Origin: Candidatus Omnitrophota bacterium | GTDB lineage: Bacteria; Omnitrophota; Gorgyraeia; Tantalellales; Tantalellaceae | DNA length: 42,814 nt | Assembly (NCBI GenBank): GCA_015231405.1 | Contig: JADGBR010000015.1 | Coordinates: 1-42,814 of the forward strand | Direction of reading: 5' to 3' | Shown: one piece after another, positions 12,001-24,000 of the stretch | Numbering within the stretch: position 1 is the first letter of the stretch | Layout of the letters: each line of letters starts with the position of its first letter | The notes under the pieces: model-generated | What the model was told of the DNA's origin: nothing | The model's input: the letters and a program-made list of their open reading frames with translations, nothing else | Database searches by the model: none | Translations under genes and position numbers: made by a program

Positions 12001-15000
12001 TGTGAAATTCGTTCCTATGCCTGACTTACCCGAAGTCAATTTGTTATTGGATAGATCGGTAACGGAAGCGACCTTTATCCCACCGACATAAGCGGTAATG
12101 ATTCCTGTATCGCCGTCAATGTCGAAAGCAAGGTTTGTTGTCTCCCACACATAGCCGATATCAACGCCTCTTCGCATATCAACACCCGCAACAACAGTTG
12201 TCATAACGGTCGTAACTCCCGCTTTCTTTCTTTCTATGACCACCTTATCGTCGTCGCAAGTCACCCTCATCCTGTAGTAATTGTTGTCGTCGGTATAGCG
12301 CAGATAGAGGTCCATTTCAGGGCGGCCTCCGCTATTATTAATTATCTGCATATCGGCGCTTATCGATGCGGATAAGTTATAGCCGGTCAAGGAAAGGTCC
12401 GTACCGCTATTCTTCAAGATGGCTTTCGCGTCCGGAGAGAAATTTGTCTGGCTTAAATGCCGATTATAATTGCTGCCTGTTCCCGGCAACAGGGTCAATT
12501 CGTGCTGCCAGTTCGCCTGAGGCAGCAGTGTTTGAGGCATTTCCCATTTTGTCAAGTCTGTGTTACCCGAAAAATCGGCCTCAATCTCGTCATTCTCCAG
12601 TGCGGTATAGCTAACAAGCCATTCACCGGCAAGTATCGTGCCGGCGTCAACAGCCTGACCCACGCCGGGTCTGACGGAAAGTATGATCTTATCAGGGTTT
12701 GAATCTTTAATAGCGTAGGTTAACTCTTTTTCTTTCACATGAGTACTCGTCGATATCGGACCCATAAGGTTGACAATACCCGGAGCAGACTGGACCAGCG
12801 TGAAGGTAAGCCCCCCGATAACGGCGCGGCCGGAATTACTGAAAGTGACTGTGTAAGTGCCGTTTGTCATTACCCATTTCTGATTACTGAATACCGCCTC
12901 ATAGAGGTCGCCATTGTAAGATACGGACGGGTTTGTCACATTCAGGGCCGCCTGGCCGTTTATCTTAAGAGCCAAGTCGTTGATAGTTGTCCCGCTTAAT
13001 CGGTAAACGTCATTGGACGCCGAAGTAAAAACGCCGGTTGCCAGGTCGGCCGAACCTATCACTCGGTAACCGTCGGAAACCGTATAGATCGAAATGTCCT
13101 CAACGACATTCAGGTTACCCACATTATCCCCGACGCATTGGCCCTGGATGAGCCATTTCCTGTTCCCGGCGATAAATAAGGGGACGCCGTCCGCCCCAAG
13201 CTGCGAGAGCGTAAGGATACCGGTAGTGCTGTTTGAGATCGCGTATTCCTTTTCGCCCCGCTTGGCAAGGCTGTATTCTGTACCGCCAATAACGAAAGTC
13301 TTGATGTTTGCCGTGCTCATCCTCCATTTGCGGAATATCGCCAAGTCATTGTCATCGGTGGCCTGGTCATCGTTCAAGTCGGTCATCCAGTCGAAATCTC
13401 CGGCGGTGACCGACGAAATCATAAGGTCTTCGTCGGCCTGGTCTATGTCACCGTCACGGTTGATATCCCCGGAATTTGCCGCGCTTAACCCGGCTTTCTT
13501 AGTCAGCCTAAGGCCCCCCGTGATCTGGGTAACGGTGTAATCCGCGGATACGTCCACCGCAGCCCCGGTGTTGGGATTCGCCAACCTGTAACTGCCTTCG
13601 GTGCCGGCCACGGCAAAAACTCCATCCGTCATACCGGTGATATGGCTCAAGCCGAAATTATCGAATGAGGCTTTTACGTCGGACATAACTCCAATTCCGG
13701 CGTTACCTGAGGCTATTCTGCTGGGCGAGCTGTCGTTAACTCTCGCCACTTCCTGGCCGTTAATATATGCCCTGAGCTCATTTCCGTTCACCGCGAAGCT
13801 CATATCGAATTTAACGCCGACACTGAGATTCATACCTGCAGGGAGGCTCTCATTCGCGAGGACAAAAAGATCCGTCGATCCGGAGCCTCTCCTCCTCTCA
13901 ATGACGACTTTATCGTCCATCGTAACGCGCATACGGTAGTAGTTATCCTTATCAACGAACCTGGCATAAAGGTCAGTCCCCGTTTCCGAATCGTCGCCGG
14001 TCACCCCGCCGTAAATACAGCTCTCGACCGTCATAGAAGCGCTTACGATATAGTTATCCTTTTTGGTCGAGTCTGTTATGGCGTGTATCGCCTTCATTTC
14101 CCCAGTGGGTTGATACGTATAACTTCCGCCCGAACTGGCCACCTGGAAGGTCTGGTTCAATCGTCCATTCTCTATCATCCATGTAGTCTGACTTGACCAC
14201 CAATTCGGCCAGGGACGGGATATGGTATCGTCGAAGTAAAGACCGAACACCTGAGGGATATCGACATTGCCCTCGCTCAACGTATCGAAGTTCTCACCAT
14301 ACAATTCAGAGCTTGCGAAATCGTCTCCGGCTTCCGGTATCGTAATTAACTTGCGTCCGTCGGACGGGACAACCGGCGGCCTGTCGAGCTGGGAAACCCC
14401 GATCTTGTAATAATCTCCGGACAGCTTCACGAGTTTGCCATCAACCGCCTGACCCGCGGCGAAAACGACGCTCTCAAGATACAAGTCGTCACTTGACGTC
14501 CCTTTCACGAGATATTCTATGTCCCCGACGGTAAAGGTGCTGCCTATACGCGTTATCACCGGGGCATTCACCCCGTCCTCGAGGTAATAAGTCCCTGTCG
14601 AGGCGTCGCAGCTTACCCTGTATTCGGTCTCACCCAGAGCAATAACCCTGTGGCTGACGAGGATCTTGTTCCCGTCATCGTCAACTCCTGAAACAATATC
14701 GCGGTACTTACCGTCGCTGAATAAGTACTTGCCGTCACCGATATCGGTAACTTCATAAAACAACTTATCAGCGGCCTCGATCCCACCGGTCTTTATATCG
14801 TCGAAATAAAAATCCCAGCCTGCCGTGTTCGTTCCAAGTCCGCTGTAGCCGCCTCTTAAAACCGTAGCCGAGTGGTCAAGCGCTGAAGCGACCAGATCGT
14901 CACCGACAAATGCGTTAAGCTTAACACCTTGGCTGTCCTGTGTTACGACGAAAGACAACCTATACCAGTTCCCGTGAACAAAATTCATACCGTAACTATT

Positions 15001-18000
15001 TTTCAGGTTCACAGTCAACAATACCTGGCTGGTCCCTCCGGAAACTTTCGATATCGTGACCTGTGACTGACGGTCTTCCAGCGTCATTTTATAATAATTA
15101 CCGGCATCCTGATACCCGGCGTAAAGGATTGCCGAGTGCTCGTAATGATCAAGCATGGTCACGTCACCCATCCGCACCTTCGCGCTTATCGACGAATTCG
15201 AACCAAAACCGCCTAACGCGGCAGCCTGTGGCCCACCGGTATAAACGATCGCGCTGTCCCAGATTCTGCCCGAACCATCCTGAGGCCCGCGCAGAGTTCC
15301 ATCCTGCTGGATAGCCCAGGAATTAACGGCGTCCTTTACAACCCATCCGGCGTAATTACCGTCGTTAAAATCGTCAGCGACGATACTTGTTTCGAAGGCG
15401 TTGTATCCCCTTAATCCCGTCACGAAGGCTATTTTGTATTCCTTTGGATCGCTTGTGATCGGAAGTTCTTCCAGCGTAATGTTCGCCCCTTCCTTTACCA
15501 GCTTGTACCGGATGCCGCCAAGCTCGATATTGCCGGCTGCGTCCTCAACGCTTACTTTGGACAGATCGGATTTATCGGTGAACTGGAGCCTAGCGCTGGA
15601 GTTAACGTCAACCTCGGCAATGTCGTAATATGTTTCATAATTGTCAAAAACGACGCTAATGGTTCCCTGCTGCCCTTTATAAACGCTGTGCCTTACAGGT
15701 TCTGCGAAAAGCGATATAGTGCCCCCTATCGGGTTCTCGTAGACGTAAAAAGTCGTTGTATATCCGCCCTCGTAAATTTCAACCGTGCCGTCAGTTTTGG
15801 AAGTAAAAAGTTCGGTATCGGCAAGCTTACCAAAAGTGTATGTTCCGTCGCCGTTATCGAGGACCATATACTCGTTGGTGCCTAGCTGTATCCTTCTCGA
15901 CGAACCTGACCTTACCGGCACGCCGATCTCCTGCAGTTGCATCCCCTGGCTCTCGGTAAGGGAGAACTGGTACATCATTCCTCCTAGGAACACCTCGGCT
16001 TTCTTGAGGATCGCGCCGCCGTCAACCTCGACACTTTCAAGCTTAACTTCCTGGGAGTTCCCCTCCGAATCGGTAAACCTCGCGTAATCGTTCTCCATGA
16101 TCGTCACGGTGTATATCTTGTTCGAGACCTCGACCGCTTTTTGATAGACGGGATGAGCTTCCATGAGGATCTCGTCCAGGACCACTTCCTTAGACGTCTT
16201 ATTGGAGGCAAGAGAGTACAGCGTCCCGTTGAGCAATATTTCCGGGGACGACGAAAGGAATTCTTCAGAACCCGTGCCCCAATCGAACTTTACGATATCT
16301 CCTTCCCAGTAAATCTGGTACTCCACACCGTTCGCCTCGATCACCTGATCCGCGTGAGACGAACTTTCGGCGCTTCTTTCCCTGAGTATTATCGTCCCGG
16401 CCGAGACCTCGGTGACCATATATATCCTGTTCCCTATATCCACTATCTTTCCGTCAGTCCCTGTCATTACCGGATGTGAGGTGCCGTCGGCCGAGTAGAC
16501 AACGTACCGCTCGTTGTCAGTATCGTAACGATAACGGTAATATTCGCCGGCAAGACCGATAACATTGTCGGTAATGTCATCGGCGGGCGCGATGTTCCTG
16601 GTCATTGAAGCGGCCGCGATCGCCAGATCCCCAGCGTCTATATCGAGGTCCTTATCCAGGTCATATTTTGCAAGCGCGTTTTCGGCGACGAAAACGTTCG
16701 TGACCTCAAGCGACAGGTCACCCGTGACGTTAGCGGCGGGATACCATGAAGGTATCTTCCAGACGATATTCAGTTCGTGCGCGCCTTCGGCCATGTAAAG
16801 GGGCAGGACGCCCTGTACCGACCCGTCGCTCTTTGCCCTTACCATAAAACTTCCCCGGTCAACGCCGTCGATCTTCACCGAGAACTCATAACCCATATCC
16901 TCGCCGTTAAATTTCGGGGCCGTTATCCCGTTATATGTCGTAGCGTAAAGGCCGATATCGAAGATCCCGGATTTAGCGGCGTCAAAAGAGTAGTTGATCT
17001 CGTTGTGGGAATATTTCCCGGCGGAACCGAAAATATTGTCCTTTTCGAAATTATCGTAGTTAGCCAGGTTCGGGCCTTCATACAGACCCGGGTTACAGAC
17101 GAATGAGTCCCCCTCCTTGTAGAATCCATATGCGTCTTCGGCGCTCACGTAGCTGCCAAAACCGTCACTGAAAGTATAACCGTGTTTACCATCGTCCTCG
17201 GATACGTGCACAACGTATATCTTTCCGGAGACTTCGATGGTCCTTACCGCCTGGCTCAACGTATCGGCCTCCGATAGCGACAACGCACCGGTCCCGTCAT
17301 TTCTCTCTACCTTGAGTATAGTACCATCAGGAAGACTTATATTGCCGGTAGCCTGGTTAGCGCTCTGCCATACGGATCCGTCGAAAAGCCTGTACGTCCT
17401 CGGGCCGCTTTCAGCCGTAACTTCCATAAGCACATACTTCCTCGTCTTAACCGATATGTAATTAACTTTGGTCGAGGTAAGGTGCGAACCTGTAATTTTC
17501 ACTGCGCCTGAAGAGTCGGCTGTTATGGCATAACCCACGTTATTTATCACTATCATCGACTTAAAGATATTGGTCCTGTCGACTTTAGCCCAGTCGGAAG
17601 AGATAATTTCCGAGCCGTCGTTAAACGTATATCTCGACTTATCGCCCTGCGCCTCTCTGCTTATGATGTAATACCGGCCGTTAATGAGCGCTTCCATATT
17701 AGTGAATATGAACTCATCGAACGAGCCGGTGAGGGTGATATCGCCGGTATCAACGTCTTTAGAGACGTCGAAGACCTCACGGCCGTTAAAAGAGACTTTC
17801 TCTTTGCCTTCGGCAGTAATGAACGAATAGCTTACGGACGTTTCATCGAATACGTCGATGAATATGTGCCGGCCACCCTGCCACGCCGCGACCTTATAGA
17901 ATTTGTTGCCTATGGTTATAACTTTCTCGCCGTGGGTCGCTAAGTCGGTCGAGAAAGCTTTATCCGCCTTTTCCAGCTTATACGGGCTAACTCCGGGGAC

Positions 18001-21000
18001 GGTCGAGACGTCTATTGTGACCTTGTACTTCTGTCCCGCTATCTGCACGTATTCCGCGCCGTTCGTGGTACTGGTCGAACTTACCCTGACCTCCGGATCA
18101 GTCGCATAAGAGTCTATCACTGCGAAATGTCCGCCTGGCATCTCGCGAACCGTGAATAATTTCCCGCCGATCGAGAGTGACGGGAGGTCAAAACTATTGA
18201 TGTTGTTCTGAACAAGCATAGACTTCGTGGGGTCTTCGGGATCTATGGCGACGTTATAGACCTTTCCATCCTGCAGCGTAACGCTGTTCTCTCCCGGCAC
18301 GGTCTCGGAGGTCTCGGGATAGTAGCTATGCCCATAGTTGACAAAGTTCTCATTCCTACGGCTCGACCCTTCGTCAACGCCATATGTACCTTCAAGGTAT
18401 TTAATGAAAATGTCCGCTCCGGCCACCGAGAGACCTTCCTGGAATTTAATCTCTTCGGCTATCTTATACAGCGATATAGTAGGAAGCGGATTTAGACCAT
18501 CATACTGGACGAGTGCTTTATATCTCGCGCCGTTTATTTCTATCGCCATGCCCTCTGTAACTGCGACAGTCTTGTAATCGGAGCCGGTATTGTCAGGAAG
18601 ATCCGGCCTTGAATCGTACGAGATGAAAAATTGCTTATTTTTCTGATCTCCGTTTACGGTAAATATATCATACCGCTGATAAACCCCATTGCTATCCTCG
18701 GCTCTTACGGTATTCAAATAAAGCGGGGTAAGACCATTCTTAGATTGCGTTACCACGGTTCCTGTCCTAAACACTCCGGCTGCCATATTCTCTTCCTGGA
18801 TCTTGTACGTGAGCGTCCTCTCCGTAAATTTCCAGGTTTTTACCGGTTCTTCTCCCGGAGGAGTGTAGTCGACGCGGTGGTCCTTGTTAAGGACGAAAGA
18901 TTCGCTCACATCCCCGACCTGCTGGAATGGGCTTTTAAGCTTTACGGGCTCTGACTTGGACGGAAGTTCGATCATCTTGAAGTTGCCGTAAATGCTGTCT
19001 ATCGAGAGCGTATAGGTCTTATCGTCCATATCAACTCGCCATTCTCCGGAAACAGCGTCCGGATACGATATTGATACCTGCTCCCCGGTCTCACCGTAGA
19101 AAACCTTATAATAGCTCTGCCATCCGGCATGCGTATCCTGTGCCTTAAGGGGGTCGTCACCCTGAACGGCGTAAAGCATCTTACCGGATACCTTGACCAT
19201 ATTCTCTCTGGGGACGGATACCGCGTAGTCGGACGCGCTGAAGTTCCCATGGCCGTCGCTCTTTTCACGTAGGATATAAAGGTCCAGCCCGCCGGCGCTT
19301 ACCGTGTTCTTGAACACCCTCAACCGGTCGCCGGATACCATGAACGTTTCGCCTAGCGTCAGATCGTCGGAGTAGCCGAACAGCGTTACCAGCGCCTGGG
19401 CGCTTTGCCTTACCGATTCCGTCAACGCGTTATTGGTCGAGTTGATGAGCGCGTTCCTCAGGTCAGACACGCTGAACCTGACGTCAGCTATTTCACCGTT
19501 GACCGTATACTCGCTGTTTATCCGCGCTTTCAGGCTCTGGATGTACTTATTCGCGTCGAAAGTCCGGTCATAGATAAAGGTGAGCGTTCTCTCCACGTCA
19601 GGGGCCTCCCCAGGCTGTTTTTCGCTAAAAGTCATCTTGATGAGCATATCCGACTCGAGCGTATCCTGGAAAGCGTGTTTTTCAACCAGGGTTGATCTTC
19701 CGTTGTCATCCTTTACAAGGTCATAATCCTTACCGGCGATCCGGAAACCGCTCCGATATGTCGTTTCAAGCGTGCTTATATATGCGGATTCGTTCTCATC
19801 AACATAATAACCGCTGCCGGTATTCTCCACAGGCTCAAAGGCCTTTTCGAGGATTCGTACCTGCTGGTACTGATGCTCGGTATCGGTATACCCGGCGGCT
19901 GTCGCACCGTATATGTAGTCCGCGTACCTGTCCCTAAGGACCATCATATTGAAATTTTTAACCCAGTCGTTCGAATATCCCGGGTTATAACCCTGTATGT
20001 ATTCGAGCTCGTATCGGGTAAAATCGCCTTTTATGAGCTTAAGTTCTCCGTAACCAACTTCAGTGAGTGAGTCTTTTCCGGAGAGATAATACTCGTTCTG
20101 ACTGCCGATCTCCGAATAAGACACACCGGCGAGATCGGTTTTATCGTAAATATGTCCGTCGATCGAGACGGTATAGCCGCCCTGTATCCTCAGTATTTCG
20201 TGCGAACTGAATTCCACAAGAGTGAGAGTAGTGTACAGCGCATTGTAAAGGACCGCCGCCTGGGTCTTAAGCTTTATCTTGAATTCTTCGCGGCTGCACG
20301 ATCCGTCAAAAACCCCGTAAAGCTTATCTCCGCCGATCGTGGACACTTTAAAGATCATTTTCTCGCTCATATCGGTTACACCGCGGGTATCCTCGATCCT
20401 TATGTCGGATATATCCTTATAAAGCGCATCAATATCAACCCCGAGAGACTGGGTATCTCCTGAAACTATATGATATTCACCGTCCGCGCCCATTACCATG
20501 GTACCCAGGCTATCTATGTTCCGCATCGGGTCACGTGGCTCTTTCATCTCGACGAGTCCGGTCGCGCCGGTAGAGGTAACGGCGAGTTTGAACTTCGCAT
20601 CGTTGATCTTCACGGCCTTGTAAGTCATGTATTCGGTGTTCGTATCAAGATCTGTAACCGTATATGTTCCGTCCGACTGTTTTGTCACTCTGTAGTCCTT
20701 GTCGGTCTTTGCGACCTTCACGGTATCGTTCCCGGTCTTGAGGCTTACGGGGCGGAGCTCGATCAGCTGGCATGTCCAGTCGCTTGTGTTCACGTCTCCG
20801 TCAATCATAACCTTGTATTTTCGCCCTTCAATAACGGCCGTGCCTGAGAGAGGGTCGCTTGTGAATGTATTGAACCCGTCAGTGAAGGTGATGCTGCCGT
20901 CGTTCGCGGACGAAAGGCCGTATGTGTACCCATAAACGCTGGTCGTTTCGATCGTGCCATCGTATCCTTTACGGCCGATCAAAAGGGCCCTCCTCGATGT

Positions 21001-24000
21001 ATCTGTGTCTTTCTGGAGATTAAATATCCTCTGCTCTATGGCCTCGGCGTAGCTAATACTTTCAAAATGCTCGGCGTCGAGTTTCAAAGTATCGCCTTCG
21101 GGATAAACGTAATATCTTGTCCCGTCTATCATAACCTCCTGACTGACCGCGGATTGACCTCCGCCAAAGGTAAGCTCTCTATTTCTCCAGTCTTCGCTCG
21201 CTTCCGTAAGCTCGACAGACTCGCCCAGATCGACCAGAAGTTCCGCGTCGGCATGATAATTTATCGTGAACCTTCCTTTATATTTCGGGTCGGCCCCGTC
21301 GAAAATACCGTCATTGTCAACGTCAAAAAAAGCTTCATTCGGGTCCAACTGACCGTCATGGTCAAGGTCGCTGGTCAAGACCTCGTCGGGGTCGTCTATC
21401 TGAAGATCTGAGAAGAAACTGTTCTTAAGATAGTTGGCGTCCTCATATTCCTGCGAGTATGAGTTCAGTTTATCTTTGATCACGAGATCCAGGTTGACTC
21501 CGTTCATATTCACGCTTGTCGCCAGGTCGCCAGTTTCTCCCGTTGAGTTTGCCAGCATAAACCGATAATAGTCCCCGTTCGACTGGAGATAATATGCGTT
21601 CAGCGTATCCGCTTCATGCCCGTTCTGGAACTGGTCCCTTTCTGATATGTAGAAAAGCTTCGTCTTTTCCTGTCCCGGGCCGGCCTGGTTATCCGTCACC
21701 TCAATAGCGCGGGTATAAAGCTTGGGATAATCCTCAAGACCTATGGTCATATCCGGAAGATCTATGAAATACCTCTGCCTTTCCCTCGAATCCTGGATAC
21801 CTTCGGTCACTTTCTCACCGTCAATGATGACCGGCGGGATATAAATACCCTCTCCCGGGTCCCTGTTCATGAATGCAACCCCGTCCTTGACCCTGGTCAT
21901 AGTGAAATACGGCACTACCATATAACCGGACTTGAACGAATACGCCACCAGGTTACCGCTTTGGTCGTAAATATCGTTCGGCGGGTCCCTGATCTTGGTC
22001 GACCATTTGAGTTCGGTGCGGTAATCAAATTTATATTCGACGCCGTTCAGCGTGACCATCCGCTGAGGCTCCGGCGCCGTCACGGGATATAGGTCCACGT
22101 CGCTCGAAGTCATGTAATCTTTCTGGCTAAGGGAAAGTTCTCCGGTGATATTATTCTTTGTGAAAGCGAATTTTACGTTGTCGGCCAGCGTCACTTCCCC
22201 TTCCGTAAGCCACTGATATACAATGGCGTCCTCCCCTTCCTCATCGACCCATTTAAAAGCGTAGCGGCCTGGTCTTACCTCTTCGATCGAGTACCATTTG
22301 TCACCGAGGGTAACGGTCTTCTTAAGACCGGAAGCGGCGAAATCGTTAGCCCCTGTCGTATGTACCGCGGAAAGCGCCAGGCTTTCCGGCACTCCAGCCC
22401 CGCCGGCGGAGTAAATAACGTTGTAGTCCTTTTTCACGCCGGTGTCGCTAATTACGACGGATACTACCGCGCCGATGGCGGCCGATTTAGTGATAACGAC
22501 ATCCGAGTAAACGCCGTCGGTCAGGCGAATGGTATCAGCGTCGAACAGCACCTTATAGATATCCTTTTTCCCTTCGAAGCCGAGAAAACTGCCGGTAGCC
22601 GTAACACCTTTCACATAATCCTCGACCAGCCTTACATTCCCGCTGGTCTGATCCCTGGCGACCAGATAGGTAACGGCATTGTCGATCGGACCGAGATCGA
22701 CTTTTTCCCCTTCGGAAGTCGAGTAGCTTTCGGTGATCTCTCCGAGATAACTGAACTCATACCTGTGGCCTGGCCGCTGGGTCTCTTTTACGGCATAACG
22801 CGTCGCGTTCACTTTGACAAGATCTACGGGATGAGATCTCGTACCAAGCGGGGCGCCTTGCTCTGATATAGATATGTACCCAGAGGCGTCGCGGAAGATA
22901 TCGTAAGTCTTAGAATCCAGCTTCACCGAGGAAGCTCCCGCCGGTATACGGACGATCACGGACCCCGCAGGATAAGTGACGACCGTTTTCTCGCCCCGGT
23001 AATCGGTCGTGACAGAGAATAGCTCCCCGCCCAGCTCGAACGTCTGCACGGGAATTCTGATGTCTGAATGTTTCTCGAGGCTTATCCTGCCTAAAGAGTC
23101 GGTCGTGATGTCGTAAAGCACCCCCCTCACCGCGGCAAGCTCGTCTTCACTCATCCCCGCCTCGTATTTTTCGCGGCTGGTGAAAAGCATTTCGCCAAGT
23201 CTGACCGTATTTGTGGTATGGTCGCTGGTGTAGGTATATCCCTCACCCTTGAACGTATACGTTCCGTTGTGGTTATCCGTCACGGCATAGTTCACCCCGT
23301 TGGCCTCTATCATCTGGTCCGCCGATGGGAAATTCGCTTCGTCGCCAACCTCTATCAGCCTTAATTTACCGGTAAAGGAGTCTTCAACTATGTCGTAACG
23401 GTCATAATTGCCGAAGACCACCGTGCCGTCGTTCTCTTCAACGACGCTCTCGGGCATGCCTGTAGAGCCGTAGAAGTGCCATTTATTTTCTTCCTTAAAA
23501 GCGATGATCGTCCTCGAAGCTGCCGACCCGGTCACGGGCATCACGTTACGGGCCATGAGCCTGACCTCTGGACCGACCTCTCTTATATCGAAAACAATAC
23601 CGGCGATATTTACCGTATTTCCGGTGCGCGGATCGCTTTTGTAAGTGGTCCTGGCGCTGAACTCCTCCATCATGGATAGCTTGAGTTTCTCTCTTTCGGC
23701 CGGGGTCCCGGAAAACCCAGAACCGTTGATCAGTCCGTCTATTGCCGCGGAGTTGACTTCACCGCCTACCACGAACTCGTACCCTCTCGCGAGGCGTTTC
23801 ACGAGAATCGTGGAAGCGCTAAGATACGGATCATCAGGATAAAGCCCGCTTATATCAAGAGTATCGTTCCCAAGCCAGCGCGATGTCGCCCTGAAACCCT
23901 TCCCGTCGATCGAGCCAGCGAGGTCGATCACCTGGCAACCCGATACCGCTGAAACGGCCGGGGGCGGCACGATCTCGGAATCAGACCTGTACAACTCTAC

